A model generated the notes under the pieces. It was not told the origin of the DNA and did not search any database. It saw nothing but the letters and a program-made list of their open reading frames with translations. Shown here piece by piece: positions 1 through 8,216 of a stretch of 46,798 nucleotides of DNA. The position numbers were made by a program, and so were the translations under genes. The stretch is from Acidobacteriota bacterium. GTDB lineage: Bacteria > Acidobacteriota > Thermoanaerobaculia > Multivoradales > Multivoraceae. Within the stretch, counting starts at the first letter, position 1. Each line of letters opens with the position of its first letter. The stretch spans positions 1 to 46,798 of the forward strand of contig QQVD01000063.1 in assembly GCA_003388555.1 (NCBI GenBank), written 5' to 3'.

Positions 1-97
1 CGTAGTCGAGGAGGATCTCGGCGATGCCGCTCATCCCGGCGCCGCCGACGCCGACGAAGTGCACCCGTCGCAGGCCGGTGAGCTGGTGGAAGATCAA
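1..97 (-). CDS. murC: MurC, UDP-N-acetylmuramate--L-alanine ligase, N-terminal fragment (partial at window edge)
   Basis: Only the first 32 codons are in the window; the gene runs off the left edge. The fragment contains VHFVGVGGAGMSGIAEILL, the glycine-rich Rossmann start typical of MurC, which adds L-alanine to UDP-MurNAc in the cytoplasm. The start is a TTG whose TTGA overlaps the murG stop, with a GGAGGGGCGGG ribosome-binding stretch just upstream, so translation is probably coupled to murG. Its place after murG fits the standard dcw order. MurD shares the fold, but a murD is already present and this motif is MurC-like. Confidence 0.9.
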   Translation of the reverse strand, partial: MIFHQLTGLRRVHFVGVGGAGMSGIAEILLDY

Positions 98-1305
98 GGG
101 CCCGCCCCTCCAGCCGGCGCCGCCGGTGCCGTCGGCGCGCCGACGATGTCGACGATGCGGTCGACGATCCTCGGCGCCGCGTCGGGCCTCGCCTGGAGCC
201 GAGCCGCTTCGCCCATGCGCCGGCGCAGCTGCGGATCGTCGAGCAGCTCGATCAGGCTCTCCGCCAGCGCCTCGCGGTCGTCGCCGGGCACCGAGCGCGC
301 GGCGCCGCGGGCGACCAGCATCGCGGCGTTGTGCTCCTGGTGCGCCCCCGCCAGCGGCAGCGGCAGGAGCACCGAGGCACGACCGGCGGCGCAGATCTCG
401 CCGAGGGTCACCGCCCCGGCGCGCGAGACCACCAGGTGCGCCGCGGCGAGCGCGGCGGCGACGTCGTCGAGGAACTCGCAGAGGGTGACCACCGGCCCAG
501 CGGCGATCTCCAGCTCGCGGCCGACCGCCGTGGTGCTCGCCGAGGCGAGCCGATCTCCGAGCGCGGCCCGGTAGCCTCGCTCGGTCTCCTCCAGCCTGCC
601 GCGCCCGGTCTGGTGCAGCAGCGCGATGCGGCGATCCACCAGGCGCTCGGCCACGATCAGCGGCAGCGCCTGGTTGAGCGACCTGGCGCCCTGGCTGCCA
701 CCGAGCACCAGCACCGTGGTGCGCCCGCTCGCCTGCCCGACCTCCGGAAGAGCGAAGAACTCGCGCCGCACCGGGACTCCGGTCACCGTGCTCTCGCAGC
801 GCAGGTCCGCCGCCGTCTCCTCGTAGGCGGTGGCCGCCCATCGCGCCCAGCGCGACAGCAGGCGGTTGGCGGCGCCGGCGCGCGCGTTGGGCTCGAGCAA
901 CACGACCGGCAGCCTCCGCGCCACCGCCGCGAGCACCGTCGGCACCGAGACGAAACCACCGGTCGCCACCACGATCGCCGGTCGCAGGCGCCGCAGCAGC
1001 ATCCAGGCCCGACGCAGCGATCGCTGCAGCACCACGGCGCCACGCAGCCGTGCGAGCAGACCCTGGCCGACGAAGGCCGCGGCCGGGATCGGGTGGAAGT
1101 CGATCCCGTGGCGCGCGGCGAGACGGCTCTCCATGCTCTCGGGGTTGCCGACGAAGGCGAGCCGGAAGCCGCGTGAGGCGAGCTCCTGAGCCAACGCCAG
1201 CGCAGGGAAGACGTGACCGCCGCTCTTGCCGCCGGTGAGCACGGCGAGCGGTGGCGCGGGCGCGGTGGCGGTCGCGGCGAGGAGATGACTGGAGTGGTGG
1301 AGCAC
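94..1305 (-). CDS. murG: MurG, undecaprenyldiphospho-muramoylpentapeptide beta-N-acetylglucosaminyltransferase
   Basis: This family transfers GlcNAc from UDP-GlcNAc to lipid I to make lipid II on the inner face of the cytoplasmic membrane. The 403-residue product has the N-terminal loop GGKSGGHVFPALALA (a variant of GGGTGGH, with Lys at the third glycine), a second Rossmann half starting at VLVLGGSQGARSLNQALP, and the donor-site stretch VSRAGAVTLGEICAAG followed by LPLPLAGAHQEHNA. Family members are usually about 360 residues; the roughly 20-residue lead before the first strand suggests the GTG at 1305 may be too early, but no better start with a ribosome-binding site is visible. It lies 100 bp after ftsW, and its stop overlaps the murC start. 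Confidence 0.93.
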   Translation of the reverse strand: MLHHSSHLLAATATAPAPPLAVLTGGKSGGHVFPALALAQELASRGFRLAFVGNPESMESRLAARHGIDFHPIPAAAFVGQGLLARLRGAVVLQRSLRRAWMLLRRLRPAIVVATGGFVSVPTVLAAVARRLPVVLLEPNARAGAANRLLSRWARWAATAYEETAADLRCESTVTGVPVRREFFALPEVGQASGRTTVLVLGGSQGARSLNQALPLIVAERLVDRRIALLHQTGRGRLEETERGYRAALGDRLASASTTAVGRELEIAAGPVVTLCEFLDDVAAALAAAHLVVSRAGAVTLGEICAAGRASVLLPLPLAGAHQEHNAAMLVARGAARSVPGDDREALAESLIELLDDPQLRRRMGEAARLQARPDAAPRIVDRIVDIVGAPTAPAAPAGGAGP

Positions 1306-1368
1306 GGCGGGCGTTCGGTCGGGTCGTCGGTTGCTCGGTCGCGGTGCGGTGGGCGTCGGTTCGCTCTT

Positions 1369-1396
1369 GGGCTACGGGCTACGGGCTACGGGCTAC
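1369..1396. repeat. Four tandem copies of a 7-bp unit (GGGCTAC)
   Basis: Four perfect consecutive GGGCTAC units (GTAGCCC on the coding strand) fill part of the 100-bp ftsW-murG gap, ending 9 bp before the ftsW stop codon on the plus-strand map. This gap is one of the few non-overlapping junctions in the cluster. No function is evident. Confidence 0.85.
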
Positions 1397-1405
1397 GAAG
1401 GAGGA

Positions 1406-2500
1406 TCAGGCGTGCTGGGAGACACTGAGCAGCAGCCCGCAGGCCGCCAGGTTGGTGACCAGCGAGGAGCCGCCGTAGGAGATCAGCGGCAGCGGCGTGC
1501 CGGTGACCGGCATCAGCTGCAGGGTGATGCTCATGTGCACCAGCACCTGCAGCAGGATGAGAGTGGTCAGGCCCCAGGCCAGGTGCCTGCCGAAGACGTC
1601 GGGGGCGTTGCGGCCGGCCTCGTACCCGCGCCAGCCGATGATCCCGAACAGCAGCAGCACCAGCAGGCCGCCGAGCAGCCCGAGCTCCTCGCACAGGATG
1701 GCGTAGATGAAGTCGGAGTTGGCGAAGGGCAGGAAGTCGAGCTTCTGCACGCTCTGGCCGAGGCCGACGCCGAAGAGGCCGCCGGAGCCGACCGCGATCA
1801 GCGACTGCAGGGTCTGGTAGCCGCCGCCGAGCGCGTCCTCCTCGGGGCGCAGGAACGAGAGCAGCCGGCGCATGCGGTAGGGCTCGGTGACCACGAAGAA
1901 TGCCGCCACCGGCACCAGCAGGGCCAGCGCGACCGCGATGTAGCGCCAGGAGATGCCGGCGACGAAGAGCACCAACGCGGCGGTGCCGATGAGGATCACC
2001 CCGGTGCCGAAGTCGGGCTCGACGATGATCAGCAGCGAGAACAGCCCCACCAGCAGCATGCACGGCAGCACCAGCGCCGGATGCGACACACGTGTCCACT
2101 TGCGGTCGATCTGGTAGGCCAGGAAGAGCACCATCGCCACCTTGGCCAGCTCGGAGACCTGCACCGAGACCCCACCGACGAAGAGCCACCGGTGGCTGTT
2201 GTTCAGCGGCGGCGCGAACAGCACGACGACGAGCAGGGTGATCACTCCCAGCACCACCGCGTAGATCACCGCCGGCCGCTTGAGCAGGCGGTAGTCGGCC
2301 TGCAGTGCCACGAGCATCGCCGCGAGACCGACCATCGCCGCGAAGAGCTGCTTGAAGAACGGCGAGCTCGACAGCAGGACGCGGTGCTCCACCTGGGCCC
2401 GGATCAGCGACGACGACGAGTAGACCATCACCAGGCCGAGTACGAGCAGCAGGGCCACCGCGGCGAGCAGCAGCTTGTCGAAGGCGAGCTTCTTAGCCAT
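1406..2500 (-). CDS. ftsW: FtsW, SEDS-family peptidoglycan glycosyltransferase/lipid II polymerase
   Basis: FtsW polymerises lipid II at the division septum together with its partner transpeptidase FtsI, encoded upstream. The 364-residue product is almost entirely hydrophobic, about ten membrane segments, beginning LLLAAVALLLVLGLVMVYS. It ends with the SEDS signature PLPLISYGGSSLVTNLAACG and contains the NNSHRWLFVGG and VEPDFGTG motifs. The start is ATG at 2500 behind GGAGGTGGGCG; it overlaps the murD stop by 8 bp. An open frame continues upstream to about 2698, but that part is murD read out of frame. RodA is the alternative SEDS protein; position between murD and murG makes FtsW much more likely. 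Confidence 0.93.
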   Translation of the reverse strand: MAKKLAFDKLLLAAVALLLVLGLVMVYSSSSLIRAQVEHRVLLSSSPFFKQLFAAMVGLAAMLVALQADYRLLKRPAVIYAVVLGVITLLVVVLFAPPLNNSHRWLFVGGVSVQVSELAKVAMVLFLAYQIDRKWTRVSHPALVLPCMLLVGLFSLLIIVEPDFGTGVILIGTAALVLFVAGISWRYIAVALALLVPVAAFFVVTEPYRMRRLLSFLRPEEDALGGGYQTLQSLIAVGSGGLFGVGLGQSVQKLDFLPFANSDFIYAILCEELGLLGGLLVLLLFGIIGWRGYEAGRNAPDVFGRHLAWGLTTLILLQVLVHMSITLQLMPVTGTPLPLISYGGSSLVTNLAACGLLLSVSQHA

Positions 2501-4001
2501 CGCCCACCTCCGTACCGACCGTTCCCGCGGCGCCACCCTCGGCGCCCGACAGCCCCTGCACCAGCTGCTGGAAGACCTCGCCGCGATGGGCGTAGTCGCG
2601 GAACTGGTCGAAGCTGGCGCAGGCCGGCGAGAGCACCACCGCCTCGCCGCTTCGCGCCCTCGCGGCGGCGCTGCGCACCGCGGTCTCGAGATCGCCACAG
2701 CGCTCGATCGGGACGACTCCTTCGAGGGTGCCGGCGATCTGGTCGGCGGAGGTGCCGATCAGGTAGACGCGACGGGCGGCGCGCTCCACCGGCTGTCGCA
2801 GGCCGGTGAAGTCGGCGCCCTTGCCGGTGCCGCCGAGGATCAGGTGCACCTGCCGCTCGCAGAAGCCCTCGAGCGACTTGACCGTGGCGCCGACGTTGGT
2901 TCCCTTCGAATCGTCGAACCACTCGACACCAGCGACCTCGGCGATCCGCTGCATCCTGTGCGGCAGGCCGGCGAAGGAGCGCAGGGCCGCAGCGAGGCGG
3001 TGGCGCTGCGCCCCCGCCAGGTAGGCGTCGGCGATGGCGCACGCGGCGAGCACGTTCTCCGCGTTGTGCTCTCCTCGCAGCCGGATCTCGTCGAGGCCCA
3101 CCACCGGTTCGCCCCCGGGTTCGAGCACCACGGTCCGCCGTTCGCCGCCCTCGCCGCTCGTTCCCTCGCCGACCACCAGGTGGGCTCCGTCCTCGACCGG
3201 CCCGAGCCGGGAGAAGAGGCGCCGGCGCACCTTCGGCGGCAGCTCGGTCGAGGCGACCGCGGCATCGTCGGCGTTGAGGACTGCGACGTCTCCGGAGCCT
3301 TGGCGCTCGAACAGCCGCCGCTTCGCCGCCGCGTAGGCGGCGTAGCTGCCGTGGCGGTCGATGTGGTCGGGCGACAGGTTGAGCAGGGCGGCGACACGGG
3401 GCCGGAAACCCTCGACCGTCTCGAGCTGGAAGGAGGAGACCTCGACCACGTAGACGCGCGGCTGCCCGGCGCTCTCCGGCTCGCTCCGCGCCCGCAGCGC
3501 GCAGCGGCTGAGCGGCAGCCCGATGTTGCCGCAGACCAGGGCTTCGTGCCCGGCGGCGCGGAGCAGCGCCCCGGTCAGCTCGGTGGTGGTGCTCTTGCCG
3601 TTGCTACCGGTGATCGCCACCATCTCGCTGCCGGCGGCGCGCGATCCCAGCTCGAGCTCGCCGACCGTGGTCACACCGCGCTCACGCGCCGCCCGCAGCA
3701 GCGGGCGATCCTGAGGTACGCCGGGGCTGACCACCACCAGGTCGACATCGCCGGGCAGCTCCTCCACCTGGTCGGCGCGCCGCGCCACCAGCTCGACCGG
3801 GCTGCCGTCGGCGCCGCGCAGCGCGATCTCCTCCGGCACCTTGCCGTCCTCCACCGCCAGGATCGCGCAACCGCGATCCGCCAGCAGCTCGGCAGCGGCA
3901 CGGCCCGACAGCCCCCAGCCGTAGACCAGCGCCCGCCGCCAGGCGAACGCCCCGCTCCCGGTCCCTGGTGTTGCGACACTCATCGACACGCGCTCTCTCA
4001 T
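2493..4001 (-). CDS. murD: MurD, UDP-N-acetylmuramoylalanine--D-glutamate ligase
   Basis: MurD adds D-glutamate to UDP-MurNAc-L-Ala in the cytoplasm using ATP. The 502-residue product has an N-terminal Rossmann part ([16 protein letters not shown]), the ATP P-loop [14 protein letters not shown] near residues 128-141, [12 protein letters not shown], and a C-terminal domain with [13 protein letters not shown] and [13 protein letters not shown], the MurD-type ending. The chosen start is the ATG at 4001 whose ATGA overlaps the mraY stop; an alternative ATG lies six codons in, at 3983. The longer open frame to 4802 is mraY in another frame. At about 500 residues it is somewhat longer than the usual 440-450, mainly through N-terminal and inter-domain insertions. 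Confidence 0.93.
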   Translation of the reverse strand: MRERVSMSVATPGTGSGAFAWRRALVYGWGLSGRAAAELLADRGCAILAVEDGKVPEEIALRGADGSPVELVARRADQVEELPGDVDLVVVSPGVPQDRPLLRAARERGVTTVGELELGSRAAGSEMVAITGSNGKSTTTELTGALLRAAGHEALVCGNIGLPLSRCALRARSEPESAGQPRVYVVEVSSFQLETVEGFRPRVAALLNLSPDHIDRHGSYAAYAAAKRRLFERQGSGDVAVLNADDAAVASTELPPKVRRRLFSRLGPVEDGAHLVVGEGTSGEGGERRTVVLEPGGEPVVGLDEIRLRGEHNAENVLAACAIADAYLAGAQRHRLAAALRSFAGLPHRMQRIAEVAGVEWFDDSKGTNVGATVKSLEGFCERQVHLILGGTGKGADFTGLRQPVERAARRVYLIGTSADQIAGTLEGVVPIERCGDLETAVRSAAARARSGEAVVLSPACASFDQFRDYAHRGEVFQQLVQGLSGAEGGAAGTVGTEVGDG

Positions 4002-5068
4002 CGCAGCTTCAGGGTCGCGAGACCGATCAGGGCGCAGAGGATCGAGAGGATCCAGAAGCGCACGATGACCTTCGATTCCGCCCAGCCGAGCAGCTCGAAG
4101 TGGTGGTGGATCGGGGCCATGCGGAAGACGCGCTTGCCGCGCAGCTTGAACGAGGCGACCTGCAGGATCACCGACGCCGCCTCGGCGACGAAGACGCCGC
4201 CGACGATGACCAGCAGCAGCTCCTGCTTGCAGATCACCGCGACGGTCCCGATCAGGCCACCGATCGCCAGCGACCCGACATCGCCCATGAAGACCTCGGC
4301 GGGATGGGAGTTGAACCACAGGAAGCCGAGGCTGGCGCCGACCATCGCGGCGCAGATGATCGCCACCTCGCCGGAGCCCGGCACGTAGGCGACCTGCAGG
4401 TAGCGGGCGGCGATCGAGTTGCCGGCGATGTAGGCGAAGATCGCGTAGGTCGCGGCGGCGACGAGGGCGGTGCCGATCGCCAACCCGTCGAGCCCGTCGG
4501 TCAGGTTGACGGCGTTGCTGGCGCCGGTGAGGACGATGACGACGAAGACGACGTAGAGCGCGCCGAGGTCGAGCAGCGGCTTGAAGAACGGCAACGACAG
4601 CGACGGGTCGAAGCCGATCGAGGTGAGGTAGATGCCCACCCCGGTGGCGATGACCAGCAGCAGCGCCATCTTCAGCCGCGCGGTGAGCCCCTGGTTGTGG
4701 CGACGCCGCACCTTGAGGTAGTCGTCGGCGAATCCGACCGCGCCGAACAGCACGGTGGCGGCGACGACCACCCAGACGTAGCGGTTGGTCAGATCCGCCC
4801 ACAGCAACGTCGGCACCACCACGGCGAGCAGGATCAGCAGCCCTCCCATGGTCGGCGTGCCCGCCTTGCGCTGGTGGCTCTGCGGCCCCTCCTCGCGGAT
4901 GCTCTGGCCGATCGACAGCTGGCGCAGCCCGCGGATCACCGGCGGGCCGAAGAGGATCGACAGCAGCAGCGCGGTCACCGTCGCCCCGGCGGAGCGGAAG
5001 GTGATGTACTGGAAGACGTTGAGCGCGCCCCAGAGATCGCGCAGCGGGAAGAGCAGGTGGTAGAGCAT
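3998..5068 (-). CDS. mraY: MraY, phospho-N-acetylmuramoyl-pentapeptide transferase
   Basis: MraY moves phospho-MurNAc-pentapeptide to undecaprenyl phosphate, giving lipid I. It is a ten-helix inner-membrane enzyme. The 356-residue product, a normal length, shows [15 protein letters not shown] (substrate loop), [20 protein letters not shown] with the catalytic aspartates, and the C-terminal [15 protein letters not shown], all diagnostic of the family. It starts at an ATG 3 bp after the murF stop and ends in an ATGA overlap with murD, so murF-mraY-murD are tightly coupled. Confidence 0.96.
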   Translation of the reverse strand: MLYHLLFPLRDLWGALNVFQYITFRSAGATVTALLLSILFGPPVIRGLRQLSIGQSIREEGPQSHQRKAGTPTMGGLLILLAVVVPTLLWADLTNRYVWVVVAATVLFGAVGFADDYLKVRRRHNQGLTARLKMALLLVIATGVGIYLTSIGFDPSLSLPFFKPLLDLGALYVVFVVIVLTGASNAVNLTDGLDGLAIGTALVAAATYAIFAYIAGNSIAARYLQVAYVPGSGEVAIICAAMVGASLGFLWFNSHPAEVFMGDVGSLAIGGLIGTVAVICKQELLLVIVGGVFVAEAASVILQVASFKLRGKRVFRMAPIHHHFELLGWAESKVIVRFWILSILCALIGLATLKLR

Positions 5069-5071
5069 CGT

Positions 5072-6634
5072 CTATCCCTCCCGCCCCTGCAGCAGACGCT
5101 CGACCAGGCGCTCGAGCCGGACGCCGCGCGAGCCCTTGACCAGCAGCACGTCGCCGGAGCGCAGCTCGGCAGCGACCTCGCCGCTGGCGGCGGCGACGTC
5201 GGCGAACCAGCGCACCTCGCCGCCCGACCGGCGGGCCGCCTCGGCGAGCGGTCGCGCCTCCTCGCCGACCGCCCAGATCGGCGACAGGCCCTGCTGCGTC
5301 GCCCGCGCTCCCGCCTCGGCGTGCAGGTCGGCCGACGAGCGTCCGAGCTCGCGCATCTCGCCGAGCACCGCCCAGTGGCGCTCGCCCGGCAGGGTGAGGG
5401 CGGCCTCGACCGCAGAGGCCAGGGCGGAGGGGTTGGAGTTGTAGCTGTCGTCGACCAGCAGCGCACCGCCGATCCGACGCACCACGCCGCGTCCGGGCTC
5501 GGGGCGGATGGTGGCGGCGGCAGCGGCGATCTCCTCGAGCGGCACCCCGAGCACTGCCGCGCAGGTCGCCGCGGCGAGGAAGTTCTCGACGTTGACTCGC
5601 CCGTGCAGCGGCAGCTCGACCGTCACCGCTGCCTCGCCACCGTCCGCCGCCGGCGCGGCGCCCCTGCGCTCCAGCACGAAGCGGCTGCCGACCTGCTCAC
5701 CGAGCCACACCGGGGTCTCGAGTCGATCGACGCGTAGCGGGCAGGGGAAGGGCGGATCGACCAGAGCCGAGGGGTCGAGCGCGAAACCGATCACCTCGCC
5801 ACCCGAAGAGCGATGGCGCTCGGCGATCCAGACGACCCGTGGATCGGCGGCGTTGGCGATGACCAGACCGCCGGGCGCCAGCCCCTCGAGCAGCTCGGCC
5901 TTCGCCGACGCGATCTGCTCCAGACCGGCGCGTTCCGACGCTCCGAGCTCGTCGAACGCCGCCAGGTGGGCGTGGCGGACGTTGGTGAACAAGGCGACGT
6001 CGGGACGGGCCAGCCGGCTCACCGCGGCCAGCTCTCCGGGCGTCGACATACCCATCTCGGCGACCATCCACTCGGTGTCCTCGGCGATGCTCAGCAGGCT
6101 GACCGGGAAGCCGTAGAGGTTGTTGAGGTTGCCGGGGCTCGCCGCGGCGCGGAAACGCCGCGCCAGCAACGCGGCGACGAGCGTCTTGGTGGTGGTCTTG
6201 CCCGCCGACCCGGTGATTCCCAGCAGCCGCTGCGGAGTCCGCTGACGAACCGCGCGGGTCAGCGCGTGCAGCGCGGCGTAGGGGTCCGGCACCTCGAGCA
6301 GCGTGAAACCCGCAGACTCGACGGAGGGCTCGACGGAGGGCTCGACGGAGGGCTCGACGGAGGGCTCGACGGAGGGCTCGGCGGAGGGCTCGGCGGAGGG
6401 CTCGGCGGCGAGCCGCCGGTGCGCTTCGTCGACATCGCGCACCACGGCGCCGCGGGCGCCGGCCGCGAAGGCCTTGCCGACGTAGCGATGGCCGTCCGCC
6501 TGCTCGCCCGGCAGTGCGAAGAACAGCTCGCCGCCGGCGATCCGTCGGCTGTCGACGGCGATGCCGTCGAAGCGCAGCTGCGCCGCTCCGTGCACACGGC
6601 CGCCGATCGCCTCCGCCGCCTCAGCCATCGACAT
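5072..6634 (-). CDS. murF: MurF, UDP-N-acetylmuramoyl-tripeptide--D-alanyl-D-alanine ligase
   Basis: MurF adds D-Ala-D-Ala to the UDP-MurNAc-tripeptide, completing the soluble precursor. About 520 residues: an N-terminal substrate domain (VDSRRIAGGELFFALPGEQADGH), the P-loop GITGSAGKTTTK, LVDDSYNSNPSAL, and the C-terminal LLVKGSRGVRLERLVE. The ATG at 6634 is preferred (GTG at 6640 and ATG at 6628 are alternatives); it overlaps the murE stop by 14 bp. Odd feature: between the first and second domains, before the P-loop, lies a run of EPSA/EPSV units encoded by a 12-bp tandem repeat (6317-6400). That insertion accounts for part of the extra length over a typical 450-460 residues. Confidence 0.93.
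   Translation of the reverse strand: MSMAEAAEAIGGRVHGAAQLRFDGIAVDSRRIAGGELFFALPGEQADGHRYVGKAFAAGARGAVVRDVDEAHRRLAAEPSAEPSAEPSVEPSVEPSVEPSVEPSVESAGFTLLEVPDPYAALHALTRAVRQRTPQRLLGITGSAGKTTTKTLVAALLARRFRAAASPGNLNNLYGFPVSLLSIAEDTEWMVAEMGMSTPGELAAVSRLARPDVALFTNVRHAHLAAFDELGASERAGLEQIASAKAELLEGLAPGGLVIANAADPRVVWIAERHRSSGGEVIGFALDPSALVDPPFPCPLRVDRLETPVWLGEQVGSRFVLERRGAAPAADGGEAAVTVELPLHGRVNVENFLAAATCAAVLGVPLEEIAAAAATIRPEPGRGVVRRIGGALLVDDSYNSNPSALASAVEAALTLPGERHWAVLGEMRELGRSSADLHAEAGARATQQGLSPIWAVGEEARPLAEAARRSGGEVRWFADVAAASGEVAAELRSGDVLLVKGSRGVRLERLVERLLQGREG
6317..6412 (-). repeat. 12-bp in-frame minisatellite inside murF (7 full units plus a partial unit)
   Basis: On the plus strand, five units of CTCGACGGAGGG are followed by two of CTCGGCGGAGGG and a partial CTCGGCGGCGAG. 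In the murF frame each unit adds four residues, giving repeated E-P-S-V then E-P-S-A. Unit length is a multiple of three, so copy-number change would not break the frame. The segment sits in the linker between MurF domain 1 and the ATP-binding domain. Confidence 0.95.
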
Positions 6635-8216
6635 CTGCACGCCCCAGCTCCTCGAGCAGCTGCAGCGCGACCTCGCGGTCGTCGAACGGCAGCTTGCGGT
6701 CGCCGATGATCTGTTCGCGCTCGTGGCCCTTGCCGGCCACCAGCACCGCCCAGGACTCTCCGTCCGCGGCGGTGAACGCCAGCTCCAGCGCCCGCCGGAT
6801 CGCGTCACGACGGTCGACCACGACCTCGTAGCGGCCGCCGCTGCGCTCGATGCCGACGACGACCTCGCGCAGGATCTCCTCGGGCGACTCGCGGCGCGGG
6901 TTGTCCGAGGTGGCGATGGCCAGGTCCGCCAGACGGCCCGCAGCCTCGCCCATCATCTGCCGCTTGCCGCGGTCCTTCTCGCCGCCGCAGCCGAAGACGA
7001 TCGCGATGCGGCCGTTCCAGATCTCGCGCATCGACTCGAGGGTCGCCTCGAGCGCCCCCGGCGTGTGGGCGAAGTCGACCAGCACCGGCGGCGCCTGGCG
7101 CACGGCCGACGGCGGCTGGGCCGCCGGGATCACCGGATCGAGGCGACCGGGCACGAAGGGCTGCCCGGCGAGGGCCTCGCGCACGGCGCCGTGCTCGATC
7201 TCGAGCAGCTCGCAGACGGCCACGGCGGCGAGCACGTTGAGCAGGTTGTAGCGCCCGATCAGGCGGCTCTCGAACTCCAGCCGGCCGCGCGGCGTGGTCA
7301 CCGTGCCGCGCATACCGGCGAGATCGAGCTGCACCGCATCCGGCCGCACCGCGGCTCCCGGATCGGCGCCGAAGGTGAGCAGCCGCCGGTCGCCGGCCGC
7401 GCCGGCGGCGCCGAACCGCCCTGCGAGCTCGCGCCCCAGGCGGGCGCCGTACTCGTCGTCGATGCCGACCGCGGCGCCGCCGTCGTCCGCCAGCTGATCG
7501 AAGAGCAGCCGCTTGGCGTCGAAGTAGCGCTCCATGGTGTGGTGGTAGTCGAGGTGGTCGCGGGTCAGGTTGGTGAACGCAGCGACGTCGTAGCGCATCT
7601 CGCCGACCCGGCCCTGGTCGAGGGCGTGCGAGGAGACCTCCATGGCGATCGCGCGGGCGCCGAGGTCGAGCATCTCCTCCAGCACACGGAAGAGCTCGCT
7701 GGCCTCCGGTGTGGTGCGCTCGCCGCCGAAGTCGTGCTCGCCGAAGCGGTAGCCGAGGGTGCCGAGGCTGCCGCAGGGGCGCCCTGCCGCCCCCAGGATG
7801 CGCTCCAGCAACCGCACCACCGTGGTCTTGCCGTTGGTGCCAGTGACGCCGACGGTCAGCATCCGGCGGTCCGGGTGCCCGTGGATGCTCGCCGCGATCG
7901 GCGCCATCCAGCGTCTCGGATCGTCGAGCTCGATCCACGGAACCGCCGGCCGATCGGCCAGCGGCCCCGGCGACGCGAGCACCGCCGACGCGCCGCTGCG
8001 CACCGCGTCCTGGGCGAAGCGGCGGCCGTCGAAGCGGGCCCCTTCCCAGGCCACGAACAGATCCTTCGGCCGGACGCTGCGCGAGTCGTGGGCGACACCC
8101 GCCACGGTGACCTCGTCGGCGATCTCCGCGCCGCGCTCGCCGAGGCTGGCGAGCGCGCCCCGCAGGAGCTCCGGCGGCAGCCCCGAGAGCGCCTGGCTGA
8201 GGGTCAGCTCGGCCAT
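6621..8216 (-). CDS. murE: MurE, UDP-N-acetylmuramoyl-L-alanyl-D-glutamate--2,6-diaminopimelate ligase
   Basis: MurE adds the third stem-peptide residue. The 531-residue product has HDSRSVRPKDLFVAWEGARFDG, the P-loop TVGVTGTNGKTTVVRLL (near residues 115-130), RTTPEASELF, NLTRDHLDYHHTMERYFDAK, and SDNPRRESP near residue 435. The DNPR motif is the established marker for meso-diaminopimelate rather than lysine as substrate, so the wall is predicted to be DAP-type. The start is ATG at 8216, one base overlapping the ftsI stop (TGATG) with GGAGGGTCGCCG ahead of it. The C-terminal AGKGHEREQIIG is also typical. Confidence 0.95.
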   Translation of the reverse strand: MAELTLSQALSGLPPELLRGALASLGERGAEIADEVTVAGVAHDSRSVRPKDLFVAWEGARFDGRRFAQDAVRSGASAVLASPGPLADRPAVPWIELDDPRRWMAPIAASIHGHPDRRMLTVGVTGTNGKTTVVRLLERILGAAGRPCGSLGTLGYRFGEHDFGGERTTPEASELFRVLEEMLDLGARAIAMEVSSHALDQGRVGEMRYDVAAFTNLTRDHLDYHHTMERYFDAKRLLFDQLADDGGAAVGIDDEYGARLGRELAGRFGAAGAAGDRRLLTFGADPGAAVRPDAVQLDLAGMRGTVTTPRGRLEFESRLIGRYNLLNVLAAVAVCELLEIEHGAVREALAGQPFVPGRLDPVIPAAQPPSAVRQAPPVLVDFAHTPGALEATLESMREIWNGRIAIVFGCGGEKDRGKRQMMGEAAGRLADLAIATSDNPRRESPEEILREVVVGIERSGGRYEVVVDRRDAIRRALELAFTAADGESWAVLVAGKGHEREQIIGDRKLPFDDREVALQLLEELGRADVDG

